A DNA stretch of 64,000 nt from contig JBHOQS010000025.1 in assembly GCA_042408875.1 (NCBI GenBank), positions 62,001-126,000 of the forward strand. The letters are read 5' to 3'. Under the pieces are notes generated by a model that ran no database searches, was not told the DNA's origin, and saw only the letters and a list, made by a program, of their open reading frames with translations. Positions 17,368 to 26,264 of the stretch are shown here, piece by piece. Position numbers and translations under genes: made by a program. The stretch comes from JBHOQS01 sp042408875 (GTDB lineage: Bacteria > Chloroflexota > UBA11872 > JBHOQS01). How positions within the stretch are numbered: the first letter of the stretch is position 1; every line of letters starts with the position of its first letter.

Positions 17368-18249
17368 TCACCGGCGCGGCGTGACCTGCCCTGCTGCCCA
17401 TACCTCTGCATCTACCCGGCCGGGGTCGCTGGAGCCGAACGAGATGATGGTGATCAGACGCTCGGCTTGCTCGCGCGGGAGCAGGCGGCGGCGCAGTGCC
17501 ACGAGGTGCGGGCCGTAGCGCGCCTCAAGCTGGTCGCGGAAGGCAGCGTAAATCTCCGCCAGGTAGGACTCATCACGGATCAGCTTCTCCACGAGCTGCA
17601 CCAGCGTGGCGTTCTGGGTGTACACGCCGCCCCCCGGCGGGTCGAGCGAGCCAGTCAAGGCGCTGGTGAAATCCACCGCCAGCGTGATCAGCCTGCCACT
17701 GACCACCTTCGAGCTATCCTCATGCTGGTAGACCTGGGCGAAGTCCGCCTCGCCCTCGCCGAACAGGTTAATGATAACGGTAGCGCCGCGGGAGTGGGCA
17801 GCGCGCAGCTCCTCGCGGAAGTCGGGCAGGTCCTCGGCCCACAGGGACATCACCACCCGCTCGCGCGCGGTGCCGATGAGCTCAAGTGCGCGGCGGCGTA
17901 CCGCCTCGGCGCTGCGTAGCGTCCAGAAGTGCTCGACCGTATGATCGTGCCGGGCGAGCGCATCCAGCTCACGGGCGACCAGCTCGCAGCGCGCCTCCGT
18001 CTCCCGGCGGATGCGCGCCAGGAGCTGGTCATGAGGCACAGCAACGTAGCGGGTAGGGCTGGCGCCGTCGGCAGTGACGGCCTGCTTCACCAAGAGGTTC
18101 TCCAGCGCCTGGTAGACGTTCGCCCGAGGCAGCCCGGCGCCCTTGGCGATCTCATAGCCCGTCGCCATAGGCCGGCGGAGCAGGTACACATACACGGTGG
18201 CCTCGTGCTGCGTGAAGCCGAGCTTCCGCAGCTCGTCCACTACGTCCAC
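17368..18249 (-). CDS. TrmB-family transcriptional regulator
   Basis: Sugar-responsive regulator of 293 residues. N-terminal winged helix (LRKLGFTQHEATVYVYLLRR; MATGYEIAKGAGLPRANVYQ) matches TrmB; residues about 110-260 form the ligand-binding C-terminal domain (VVMSLWAEDLPDFREEL, GATVIINLFGEG). In the family this domain binds maltose, trehalose or related sugars. Lies directly downstream, in the same direction, of the sugar-binding protein at 18471-19901, which suggests it regulates sugar uptake. Confidence 0.85.
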   Translation of the reverse strand: MDVVDELRKLGFTQHEATVYVYLLRRPMATGYEIAKGAGLPRANVYQALENLLVKQAVTADGASPTRYVAVPHDQLLARIRRETEARCELVARELDALARHDHTVEHFWTLRSAEAVRRRALELIGTARERVVMSLWAEDLPDFREELRAAHSRGATVIINLFGEGEADFAQVYQHEDSSKVVSGRLITLAVDFTSALTGSLDPPGGGVYTQNATLVQLVEKLIRDESYLAEIYAAFRDQLEARYGPHLVALRRRLLPREQAERLITIISFGSSDPGRVDAEVWAAGQVTPRR

Positions 18250-18329
18250 CCGACCCCTCCTCAGACGAGCGTAGTAGCAGCGGCAACTACTCTAGCATGC
18301 CTGAGAAGACAGGTCAAGCCCGGAGGTGC

Positions 18330-18371
18330 CTTCGTGGGGTGGCGTTCCACCCTGAACGCCACCCCACGAAG
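18330..18371 (-). terminator. 17-bp perfect hairpin after sugar-binding protein
   Basis: Perfect 17-bp arms (18330-18346 and 18355-18371) with an 8-nt loop, 100 nt downstream of the solute-binding protein stop and upstream of the TrmB gene. No T-run; it may end the transport transcript or be a processing/attenuation stem ahead of the regulator. Confidence 0.55.
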
Positions 18372-18470
18372 ACCAGTGGTGCCTGTGGTACGCGCTCAAG
18401 ATGAGCGCGCTGCCCGCTGGGGGGGGCAGCTCTACCCCGCAGGGCTCCTGACTAGCCGGCTCAGGACCAC

Positions 18471-19901
18471 TCACGCTGGCGGTTGATCCATGATGGTCTG
18501 GACTGTGCGGAAGGCCTCCTCAGCGGCCTCCTTGGGCGACTTCGTCCCAATCCAGACATCACGTAGGATCGTGTTCATCGCCGCGTCGGTCTCAAAGTAC
18601 CGGCCATTCGCCGGATAGGACCAGGGCCGCAGCGGTGGCGCAGTGCGTGGATTAATGAGGGTATCGTAAATAATGGTTGCGAGGAGGGGCTGCTCGCGCT
18701 TGAACCGCTCATCGGTCCACACATCGTAGCGGCTGCCCGGGCTCCCCAGGCCAGCGAAGTGGCGCTCCAGCCCGTGCTCCTTGCTCACATACGCTTTGAT
18801 AACCTCCCAGGCCTCTTCCGGGTACTTCGTCGTCCGAGACATGCCAATGCCATCGGAGGACACCTGCGTCTCCGGCTTCCCAGATGGGCCGATCGGCGGC
18901 GGCGCGATACTCCACCTGAAGCTCTCCTTGACCAGGTTCTTGATCGTGCCGGCGACCGCGGTCAGCACAACTACCGCGACCTGTCCTCCGGGGAAAGTCT
19001 GCTGGTAATTTGGGTTCATCTCCACCGGGATGGCTACGCGGTACTTGTGCCACAGATCGGCCAGCCAGGAGATGCCGGCGATCGATTCCGGCGTGTTAAT
19101 AAGACACCTGGTGCCGTCATCACTGTAGTAGTTGCCACCGAACGCCCGCAGCACTGCTACAGTGCCTTCGCCGCCCAGGCAGGGCTGTACGCCATAGGTG
19201 ACGACCTGGCCATCGGTACCGCGAACCATGGCGCCGGTGAAGGTTTCGACAGCGTCTTCCAGCCGCCACCTCCTAATATCGAAGGTGAGCCGGTCGAGAT
19301 CGGCGGGTGGAAGCTTCGCGCCATACCTCGAGAGGTGGTCGACGTTGTAGTAGTAGTGAATGCACCCGGGGTGTCCCACGATCGGATAGCCCCATTGCTG
19401 GCCCTGAATAGTGTAGGTCGCAATATTTCCCGGCCAGAACTGCTTGTGATCGTGATCAGCCCAGGCCTTGTCTTTCTTGATGAATGGATCTAGCGGCTGG
19501 ATAACGCCCTTGATCTTCAGTTCAGCCGTCAGCGGCGCCACGTTAATCCGGATCGTGTCACCAACCTGGTTCGCCGCAGCGAGCACGAGGATCTTTGTGT
19601 GCATCTCACCACGGGGGAACCATTCGCGCTTGATCCGAATGTTTGGGTGCCGCTCCTCGAAGCGCTTCCAGAACGGTCCGTAGAACTGGTCGCCTGGATC
19701 CTGCTCCCAGTCATGTGTGACGATCTCCACGACGCGGCTGACTCGCGGCGCCGTCTCAGACGGTCCTTCGCGGGTTAGCGGTTTGCAGGCTGCCAGCACG
19801 GCCGTGGCCGCGCCTGTCTGAATGGCCAGCAGCTCGCGGCGGGTCAAGGTCCTGCCAGAGGTAGCCTGGGAGGGTCCGGCGCTGTTGGTACATCGCTCCA
19901 T
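18471..19901 (-). CDS. ABC transporter sugar-binding lipoprotein (family 1)
   Basis: Extracellular solute-binding protein of 476 residues. The N-terminus has a Tat-like LTRRELLAIQTGAATAV and lipobox LAAC, so it is likely exported folded and lipid-anchored. The body carries FWKRFEERHPNIRIKREW, the hinge pattern YYYNVDHLSRYG and SRTTKYPEEAWEVIKAYVS typical of carbohydrate-binding proteins. No permease or ATPase is adjacent. ATG 19901 preferred to 19922: GAAGGGAG lies 10 nt upstream. The TrmB-type gene follows. Confidence 0.88.
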   Translation of the reverse strand: MERCTNSAGPSQATSGRTLTRRELLAIQTGAATAVLAACKPLTREGPSETAPRVSRVVEIVTHDWEQDPGDQFYGPFWKRFEERHPNIRIKREWFPRGEMHTKILVLAAANQVGDTIRINVAPLTAELKIKGVIQPLDPFIKKDKAWADHDHKQFWPGNIATYTIQGQQWGYPIVGHPGCIHYYYNVDHLSRYGAKLPPADLDRLTFDIRRWRLEDAVETFTGAMVRGTDGQVVTYGVQPCLGGEGTVAVLRAFGGNYYSDDGTRCLINTPESIAGISWLADLWHKYRVAIPVEMNPNYQQTFPGGQVAVVVLTAVAGTIKNLVKESFRWSIAPPPIGPSGKPETQVSSDGIGMSRTTKYPEEAWEVIKAYVSKEHGLERHFAGLGSPGSRYDVWTDERFKREQPLLATIIYDTLINPRTAPPLRPWSYPANGRYFETDAAMNTILRDVWIGTKSPKEAAEEAFRTVQTIMDQPPA

Positions 19902-20027
19902 AGGTGTAGCACTCCCTTCCATGGATCAGTCTCGTGGCTGCGAAACGGCCCCCAGCGTTTCCGGTGTTCGCGAGCCTTGCTCAACCAGGGCGAACTCGGT
20001 AGACTGCTCGCTGGAACGCAGTCAATA

Positions 20028-20073
20028 AAGACCGGGAAGACCAGGAAGACCGGGAAAGACCAGGAAGACCAGG
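20028..20073. repeat. Five-copy 9-bp tandem repeat
   Basis: AAGACCGGG/AAGACCAGG alternate five times with one extra A, upstream of the sugar-binding protein gene. A slippage-prone simple repeat that could tune the promoter spacing. Confidence 0.75.
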
Positions 20074-20219
20074 GCATGAGCGGTCGCTGGCTAACTGCCA
20101 GTCTAGAGCAGCAACATACCATGGTCAAGATGATGCGTTGTATTGAGCGATCGTAGCCAAGCGAGCAGGCGCCGGGCAAGGGGTGCCCGGCGCTGAGCAG
20201 TGCGCAGGAGGGAGGGCGG

Positions 20220-20891
20220 ATGCAGGTGCGTGCCCGGGTGCGCTACCAGACCAGTCAGCCGCAGCCGAACGGGCTCCAGGCGACCGATGAGGGGCTGTGG
20301 GTGATCGACCAGCGGAACGGCAACATGTATCGCCTGCGCTATGAGGACGGAGAGATCCTCGAGCTGGTGTCCACACGCGCGGTCCACGCCAGCGGGATTA
20401 CCGTGGACGTCGATGGCAGCCTCTGGGTCGCCTCCACCTTCAGCCTGGAGCTCCTTAAGATCGACCGGCGCACCGGGCGGGTGCTGCGGCGCCTGCCCAC
20501 TCCTGGCGCGGGGCGCTCCGGCGCCCACGGGCTCGAGTTCATCGATGGCCGGCTCTGGGTCGCAGTGCCCCCTTCAGCCACCATCTATGCCCTTGATCCG
20601 GCCACCGGCCGGGTGTTGCACTCCTTCCCAGCCCCGGGGAACCGCCCGCACGGGCTGGCCTGGGATGGTGCGACCCTGTGGGTGGCGGAGACCAACCACC
20701 AGGCTCTCTACCGCTACGATCCAAGGGATGGGCGGCTGCTGGAAAAGGTCACCGTAGAAGGGCCTGAGATCCACGGGATGACCATGCGCCAGGGCATCAT
20801 CTGGTACTGCGATGCCACCACGCGGTCTGTTTGTACCGTTGATCTAGGCGAGGCCGAGCGCCAGGCGGTGGATTCCAAATCAACACGTTAA
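20220..20891 (+). CDS. Beta-propeller (NHL/YncE/Vgb-like) protein
   Basis: 223 residues without signal peptide, made of blades with the pattern PNGLQATDEGLWVIDQRNG, ASGITVDVDGSLWVAST, AHGLEFIDGRLWVAVP and PHGLAWDGATLWVAET. About four to five blades. RBS AGGAGGGAGGG precedes ATG 20220. A lactonase-like or glutaminyl-cyclase-like activity is possible but no catalytic residues can be assigned. Confidence 0.75.
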   Translation: MQVRARVRYQTSQPQPNGLQATDEGLWVIDQRNGNMYRLRYEDGEILELVSTRAVHASGITVDVDGSLWVASTFSLELLKIDRRTGRVLRRLPTPGAGRSGAHGLEFIDGRLWVAVPPSATIYALDPATGRVLHSFPAPGNRPHGLAWDGATLWVAETNHQALYRYDPRDGRLLEKVTVEGPEIHGMTMRQGIIWYCDATTRSVCTVDLGEAERQAVDSKSTR

Positions 20892-20902
20892 GACCGGCTG
20901 GC

Positions 20903-21124
20903 TTAATCTGGTCTCGCAGAGAGGAGGTCGATGAGGCGGCTCCGGCGTGCTGCAACGGCGGTATCAATCGCGGCGATATCGCTCTCGACGCCGGGGCTGC
21001 GGCGCAGCTCGTAGTCGCAGGCGGCGCAGTTCCGCAGGTGCTGGAGCAGCCGCGCCTCTGCCACCTCGTCGAGCGCACCGTTCAGGTAATCTGTCAGCAG
21101 CTCGCGCGCCTCATCACACTTCAT
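20903..21124 (-). CDS. zf-HC2 small zinc-finger protein (anti-sigma-like)
   Basis: 73 residues, starting MKCDEARELLTDYLNG with AGGAGGGA about 9 nt upstream. The zinc motif HLRNCAAC is the HxxxCxxC of zf-HC2 anti-sigma domains. No membrane helix, so it would be a soluble anti-sigma or redox sensor. No sigma gene is adjacent; one lies at 43629. Confidence 0.75.
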   Translation of the reverse strand: MKCDEARELLTDYLNGALDEVAEARLLQHLRNCAACDYELRRSPGVESDIAAIDTAVAARRSRLIDLLSARPD

Positions 21125-21280
21125 CGTGGGTGTTCCCTCCTTGCGTACGTCCCCCTCCGGGAGGTTCCAAAGGGAGGCTCGGTCTTCATTGTCGCCTGTT
21201 CGGGGGCGCCACCGCAAGTGGCCCGGCGGGCGCGTACAGGTCCGATGTTGGCGCTGGATAACAAGCGTAAAACGACAGAG

Positions 21281-22201
21281 CTACTCGGCACGACCGGAGC
21301 CCGGGCCGCGCCGGCGCCGCAAGAAGTCCTCCAGGTCTTTGATCAGGGCATCCCCGCTAGGGAGCTCGCTCGACCGCGCCGTGTCCTCCTCTTCGTCCTC
21401 TGCCTCCTCATCGCCCGGGAGTGTGCCGGCCTCGAGCTGGCGGACGTAGTCCGCGGCCTCGGGGTTCTGCGCTACGGCCTCAGCAACCTGGGCATCGAAG
21501 CGGATCGCCACGCGCTCTAGCTCCTGGAGATCGAGCGCCAGATCGAGCAGGCGGCTCAACCGCTGCAAGAGAGCCAGCGCGATGCGGGGGTTCTGCATGC
21601 CCTGGAGGTAATGCGGCACGTGGCCCCACAGGCTGGCGGTGCGAAACCCTGCCTGCCCGGCCAGCGTATTCAGCACGCCGACGATTCCCGTCGGGCCCTG
21701 GTAAGGCCGCCCGCCCGCCATGCCCAGCACGCGCAGGCGTTCTAGCCACACGGCGTCGTTTGACGAGCCGCTGACGCGCGGCGGCCGGGTATGCGGCACG
21801 TCCGCCAGCAGCGCGCCAAGGGTGATGATGCTCGAGACCTGTACCTCGCGGCAGAGCGCCAGAATGTCGCTCACATAGGTCTTCCAGCGGAGCTGCGGCT
21901 CAATGCCGACGAGAATGACGAAGTCGGTCGCGCTCTCCGGCACCTCGGCCGCGAAGAACGTGTTCGCCGGCCATTCAATGCGACGCTGCGACCGACCCAC
22001 GACCCGCACTGTCGGGCGCGTCTCGGTGAAGTCGTAAAACTCCTCTGGATCGAGGTCCGCAAATGGCCTGGCGCGCCAGCGCTGGACCAGCACCTCGGCA
22101 GCTGACGTGGCGGCAAGGGCAGCGTCATTCCAGCCGGCAAAGGCGGCGATCAGGATCGGGGTACGTAACCGCGGGCGCTCACGCAGCGCAATGTACTGCA
22201 T
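21281..22201 (-). CDS. PAC2-family protein
   Basis: 306 residues from MQYIALRERPRLR. PAC2 (proteasome assembly chaperone 2-like) features: IAAFAGWNDAALAAT, EEFYDFTETRPTV, ILVGIEPQLRWKTY, ITLGALLADVPHTRP, YQGPTGIVGVLN. C-terminus is acidic (GDEEAEDEEEDTA). Bacterial members are common in proteasome-bearing lineages but their function is not settled; a chaperone role for the 20S core of this genome is inference. Confidence 0.85.
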   Translation of the reverse strand: MQYIALRERPRLRTPILIAAFAGWNDAALAATSAAEVLVQRWRARPFADLDPEEFYDFTETRPTVRVVGRSQRRIEWPANTFFAAEVPESATDFVILVGIEPQLRWKTYVSDILALCREVQVSSIITLGALLADVPHTRPPRVSGSSNDAVWLERLRVLGMAGGRPYQGPTGIVGVLNTLAGQAGFRTASLWGHVPHYLQGMQNPRIALALLQRLSRLLDLALDLQELERVAIRFDAQVAEAVAQNPEAADYVRQLEAGTLPGDEEAEDEEEDTARSSELPSGDALIKDLEDFLRRRRGPGSGRAE

Positions 22202-22333
22202 TGATCGTTTCTCTCCCTGACGGTGTAACCGTCTGTGAGCACGACCGTCTCCCACCATGACCGCGGGCACAGGCACGGCCGGGAACCATCGCGGTCATTC
22301 TACTAGGATTCAGCCAGCGATGCCTACCCGGCG

Positions 22334-22362
22334 TTGACACGGTCTATGCCGCTGCCTAGAAT
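22334..22362 (+). promoter_or_regulatory. Sigma-70 promoter of the 22529 gene
   Basis: TTGACA (22334-22339), 17-nt spacer, TAGAAT (22357-22362). Leader would be about 160 nt before the ATG at 22529. Strong match, seen directly. Confidence 0.75.
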
Positions 22363-22528
22363 GCACGGGCAGCCGGGCTTGCCGAAGCTCCTGCGCTGGC
22401 CGGCACGTTGCATAGGGGATGCGGCAAGCCTGTGCGCCCGAGAGCCCTCTATTCTATACTCCCTACACTTCGGAGCTACCGTAGAACCTCACTACTATGT
22501 ACGTATGTACGATGGAGGAGCAAGACGA

Positions 22529-23320
22529 ATGGCGAAATTCGGCGCACGTGACGGCGTGCTGCGCCAGCCACCCGATACGATCCTAGAGGAGGCAGCACGC
22601 CTGGGGTTCGATGGCATCGAGACCGAGCCCCCCGCGCGGGACCCCTACAACTGGAAGCCCTGGGATGCGGCGTATCGGGCAGAGATGAAGGCGAAGTGCG
22701 CCAGACTTGGCGTAGTTATCGCCTCGCTGTGCGCTGGGGTGCTGTGGCAGCGCAGCCCCGCCAGCGACGACCCGGCCGTGCGAGAAGAGGCTCGTCGCCT
22801 GGTCGAACGGCTGATCGATGTAGCCAACGACTTCGGGGCCCGCGTGCTGCTGGTGCCGTTGACGCCAGCGCAGGGTGTCCCGCCGGACGTGGAATGGCAG
22901 CGCTGGCGTGAGGGCGTGCGCGCTGTCGCTGACTACGCGCAGGCGCGTGGGGTGACCCTGGCGTTGGAGAACGTCGGCAACGACTTCTGCAAGAGCGCGG
23001 CGGAGATTCTCGAGCTCGTGCAGGCGATCGACCATCCGGCTGTGGGCGTGTACTACGACCCTGGCAACGCGGTGGCGTTTGGTTTCGATCCCTTCGAAGA
23101 AGTGCGCCTGCTCGGCAGGCACATCGCGCAGATGCATGCCAAGGGACCGCGCGGGGCGGCGCTGGCCGAGGCCGGGATCGACTACGGGGGCCTGGCCAGG
23201 CTCCTGCGTGAGGAGTTCGGCTACGACGGCTGGTGGGTGCTTGAGACGCAGGCCGGGGACGATCCGGCGAAGAACGCCCGGGCCAACCTCGCATACCTTA
23301 TCCAGCACATTGGACGTTGA
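22529..23320 (+). CDS. Sugar phosphate isomerase/epimerase-like TIM-barrel protein
   Basis: 263 residues from MAKFGARDGVL; GGAGGAG lies 9 nt upstream. Xylose-isomerase-like barrel: LGFDGIETEPP, LLVPLTPAQG, TLALENVGND (Glu), VGVYYDPGNAVAFG (Asp) and IAQMHAKG (His), DGWWVLETQ (Glu). Only loosely similar to the barrel at 6894. Substrate unknown. The stop lies in a 14-bp tandem duplication. Confidence 0.82.
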   Translation: MAKFGARDGVLRQPPDTILEEAARLGFDGIETEPPARDPYNWKPWDAAYRAEMKAKCARLGVVIASLCAGVLWQRSPASDDPAVREEARRLVERLIDVANDFGARVLLVPLTPAQGVPPDVEWQRWREGVRAVADYAQARGVTLALENVGNDFCKSAAEILELVQAIDHPAVGVYYDPGNAVAFGFDPFEEVRLLGRHIAQMHAKGPRGAALAEAGIDYGGLARLLREEFGYDGWWVLETQAGDDPAKNARANLAYLIQHIGR

Positions 23321-23340
23321 GAGGTAGACGTTGAGAGGTA
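23313..23340. repeat. 14-bp perfect tandem duplication over a stop codon
   Basis: GACGTTGAGAGGTA occurs twice in a row; the first copy contains the TGA stop of the 22529 gene. Confidence 0.9.
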
Positions 23341-23521
23341 GGAGGAATGCCTACTGCATAGTACGTGAGGACCGGGGAAGCCAGTCAGATATGCTCCGGC
23401 GGCCGTAGAGCGGCGGGATAGTAACCAGATAGTAACCGCACAATGCGTCGCAGGGGTAGCGTATGGGCTACCCCTGCGCGCCAGGTAGCTTGAGGGAGCA
23501 CAAAGGACGAACGATATCAAG

Positions 23522-23554
23522 GAGGCCTGAAGGGCAAGCGCTCCTTCAGGCCTC
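23522..23554. terminator. Bidirectional terminator between convergent genes
   Basis: GAGGCCTGAAGG/CCTTCAGGCCTC, 12-bp perfect stem and 9-nt loop, 10 nt after the stop of the zinc-ribbon gene and facing the isomerase gene. Confidence 0.7.
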
Positions 23555-23564
23555 ACCGCGTTCG

Positions 23565-23882
23565 TTAGCGGTATGCAGCGCGGCTGCGGTCCGGGCGGCG
23601 CTGAGCGTAGCACTCGCTACAATAGACCGGCCGGTCGCCGCGTGGCTGGAAGGGAACCTGGGTCTCCCGCCCGCAGGCATCACAAACAACGGGGTAGAAC
23701 TGACGCTGAGCGGTATACCCCAGCCCACCACCCTGAGAAGCCTTGCGCTGAGCTCGGCAATCCGGGCAGCGCTTCGGCTCGTTGGTAAACCCGCGCTCAG
23801 CGTAGAAAGCCTGCTCGCCGGCAGTGAAAACGAAAGTAGCCCCACACTCCACGCAGGTCAGCGTTCGATCCTGGAAACTCAC
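23565..23882 (-). CDS. Zinc-ribbon protein with three CxxC pairs or more
   Basis: 105 residues from GTG 23882 (VSFQDRTLTC), GGAGGACG upstream. TCVECGATFVFTAGEQAFYA and RCPDCRAQRK form a probable zinc-ribbon (zinc-trcl) domain; a second unit CDACGRETQVPFQP and VYCSECYAQRR closes the protein. This class is widespread and small; role unknown (CxxC-x-CxxC nucleic-acid or protein binding). Confidence 0.8.
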   Translation of the reverse strand: MSFQDRTLTCVECGATFVFTAGEQAFYAERGFTNEPKRCPDCRAQRKASQGGGLGYTAQRQFYPVVCDACGRETQVPFQPRGDRPVYCSECYAQRRPDRSRAAYR

Positions 23883-24087
23883 GAGACGTCCTCCGATGGT
23901 ACAACGGGTACAACAAGGATGAAAACACATCACCAAGGTTCTGGGGGTTCCGTCTTCGCGAGCACCAGAGATGACCAACGATGACCGTTGTGGAGCCCAA
24001 GAGCGAATCCGAGAAACCCAGCCCACGGTAGTATAGCAGGTCCTGCCTGCCGCGCCAAGGGCCGGAACTCCTGGAAGCGGGCCAGCG

Positions 24088-24543
24088 CTAGCCAGTCCCT
24101 CCCGAGGTGCCCGGGTTCAATCTGGCCTGCCCCACCGCGGCGTTGGCAGCCATGATCTGGAGCGTGTTGTCCTGCACCCACCCCTCCACGATCTTGCCGC
24201 CGGCAATGCGGTACATGCTCAGGCCAGAGATCTCCAGGCGTTGTCCGGTAGGTGCAAAGGGCCCGAGCTGGCCCAGATGGGTGCCATACACCGTCCAGCG
24301 CGACGCCACCAGGTCACCCTGCGCGATGGTGGCATGGTCGACCAGTTTGAAGTCCGGCAGGGCGGCGTGCACAGCGCCGAGCATGTCCAGGAAACGTTCG
24401 CGGTCGCGCGTGGGCGCCGGGGTGTAGGGGCTGGTGAAGACGAGATCAGGGGCAACGAGCTGTTCCGCGGCTGCCCGATCGACACGGTTCACGACCTCTT
24501 CAAAATAGCGGTGAAGTAGGGCGATGCTCTCTGCAGAGTCCAT
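24088..24543 (-). CDS. SnoaL-like ester cyclase family protein
   Basis: 151 residues with the NTF2-like SnoaL pattern: LLHRYFEEVVNRVD, RERFLDMLGAVHAALPDFKL, VASRWTVYGTHLGQLG, GLSMYRIAGGKIVEGWVQ. Active-site Asp of polyketide cyclases may correspond to LPDF. Cytoplasmic, function unassigned. Confidence 0.8.
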   Translation of the reverse strand: MDSAESIALLHRYFEEVVNRVDRAAAEQLVAPDLVFTSPYTPAPTRDRERFLDMLGAVHAALPDFKLVDHATIAQGDLVASRWTVYGTHLGQLGPFAPTGQRLEISGLSMYRIAGGKIVEGWVQDNTLQIMAANAAVGQARLNPGTSGGTG

Positions 24544-24677
24544 ACGTGTACTGCTCCTCGATGCTTTCTCTTCGCGCTCTCACGCGCTCGGCTCCATCCC
24601 GCTCCCTGGCCACATGCTGCCCTGAAGCTCACAGCTATTTACCCACCTCGTCCAGGCGGTCGCATCGTCTGTTCTGA

Positions 24678-26264
24678 CTATATTTCTGCCCTGTCCGCGA
24701 GCTCCTCCATCGGCTCGAGTAAAGCATGCTGCATCGCAAAGAGCGTCGCTGCAGCGCGGGTACTCACGCCGATCTTGGCATACAGATGCTGTATGTGGTG
24801 CGCGACAGTCGGTTCTGCGATGACGAGCCGGCGCGCGATCTGGCGGTTCGAGCAGCCGCGAGCGACTAGACGGAGCACCTCGACCTCGCGCGCACTCAAC
24901 CCGGCCGGCCAGGCGCGCTGCCGGCGCACGCGGTGCCCCGCTGCCCCCAAGATGGCATCGACCGCCTCACCATCCAGGCGGCCGCGGCGCACCTCATCCC
25001 GGAGCTCGCGGGCTGCGACCTCCGGCGCCAGCGCAGGCCGGTGCGGCCGGGGCTCGGTCATAGCACTGTACACATCGGCTGCAGCCAGGATCCGTGCCCC
25101 CGGTGCGAGCATACTCGCGGGAACGCCCCGATAGTACCCTGAGCCATCCAACCGCTCGTGATGCAGCCCGGCCAGCGCGCCGAGCCGTGCCAGGACGGCC
25201 GAGCGGCTCAGCGCGCGCTCGGTATAGTACGGATGCAGGCGGACGAGTTCCCACTCACTGGGGGTCAACGGCCCGTGTTTATCCCAGATCCGATTGGGCA
25301 CGCCCGCTCGTCCTAGATCATGGACGAGCCCGGCTCGACGCACAAGAATGGCATCGGCCTCGGGCAGGCCAGCGCGGACCGCTGCGCGGCTAGCCAGCTC
25401 GGCCACGCGCGTGGAATGGCCAGTGGTGAACGGTGACTTCAGGTCGGCGAACCAGGCGATCGCCTCGAGGACGGAGTCGAGGCGCGCCGGCGAAAGTACG
25501 TGGTGCGGACGTGGCTCGGCGGCCAGCGCAGCTTCCCAGACCGATACTGCCTCCAGGTCCTGGAACAGCCGGCCTGTGTCCTGGCACAGGCGCGCCGCGA
25601 TGGCCGGGTCATGGCCGGCCCCGGCGCGCTGCCGGGCCATTGCGACCACAGCGTCGCTGCCGCCGAGCCGGTGAAAGACCTCGGCGTCTTCCGCGACCTG
25701 GACGATGCGTGCCGGGAGTGCGATCTCCTCGCCTCGTAGCCGGTGGGGAAACCCCCGCCCATCCCAGCGTTCGAACGTCTGGCCGAGCGCTTCCTGTACT
25801 GGAGGGCCAAAGCCCAGGTGCGCGGCCAGGCTGCGGGCAACCTCACAGCTTGCCCGAAAGAGCGCCTCGGGCACCCGCCGCCCAGCCGCCAGCGCTGTGA
25901 CCATCGCTCTGACGCGGTCCCAGGGCGGCTGGCCGGCACCGGCGTGGCGCAGCATGTCGGCGAGTAGGTCCAGAGGACGGCCAAAGTCAAGGGTGTAGCT
26001 CCGCGTGTGCGCCGCGAGATCGTCGCCGAAGAGCAGCCCTAGCTCATAAGAGTCGCTTGTGCAACCAATCCGTCGCAGCAGAGCGATGTAATAGAGCTCA
26101 CTGAGCGCGTGATCGCTCAGCCCTATGTCGTCGCCCAGCCGGACCGCGAGTAGGCCGGTGCGCAGCGTATGCTCCATTGGCTGGCCCATACCGAGGTCGG
26201 TAGCGAGCGAGAGCGCGGCGATCACCTCGGCGACACGCAGGCCGGTCTCATCAGCATCACTCAT
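24678..26264 (-). CDS. HD-GYP-type phosphohydrolase fused to LuxR helix-turn-helix
   Basis: 528 residues from ATG 26264 (MSDADETGLRVAEV). An N-terminal degenerate HD-like region (residues ~15-180) is followed by an HD-GYP module: HDLGRAGVPNRIWDKHGPLT, RLHPYYTERAL, HHERLDGSGYYRG (Tyr in place of the GYP proline). A LuxR-type HTH closes it: LSAREVEVLRLVARGCSNRQ, IAEPTVAHHIQHLYAKIGVS by motif. HD-GYP proteins usually hydrolyse cyclic di-GMP; with an HTH it could couple turnover or sensing to transcription. Start overlaps the stop of the membrane glycosyltransferase by 8 nt. Confidence 0.85.
   Translation of the reverse strand: MSDADETGLRVAEVIAALSLATDLGMGQPMEHTLRTGLLAVRLGDDIGLSDHALSELYYIALLRRIGCTSDSYELGLLFGDDLAAHTRSYTLDFGRPLDLLADMLRHAGAGQPPWDRVRAMVTALAAGRRVPEALFRASCEVARSLAAHLGFGPPVQEALGQTFERWDGRGFPHRLRGEEIALPARIVQVAEDAEVFHRLGGSDAVVAMARQRAGAGHDPAIAARLCQDTGRLFQDLEAVSVWEAALAAEPRPHHVLSPARLDSVLEAIAWFADLKSPFTTGHSTRVAELASRAAVRAGLPEADAILVRRAGLVHDLGRAGVPNRIWDKHGPLTPSEWELVRLHPYYTERALSRSAVLARLGALAGLHHERLDGSGYYRGVPASMLAPGARILAAADVYSAMTEPRPHRPALAPEVAARELRDEVRRGRLDGEAVDAILGAAGHRVRRQRAWPAGLSAREVEVLRLVARGCSNRQIARRLVIAEPTVAHHIQHLYAKIGVSTRAAATLFAMQHALLEPMEELADRAEI

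Noticed and set aside
20028..20073. Short tandem array considered as CRISPR
   Set aside because: Units are 9 bp with no spacers and no cas genes are in the window.
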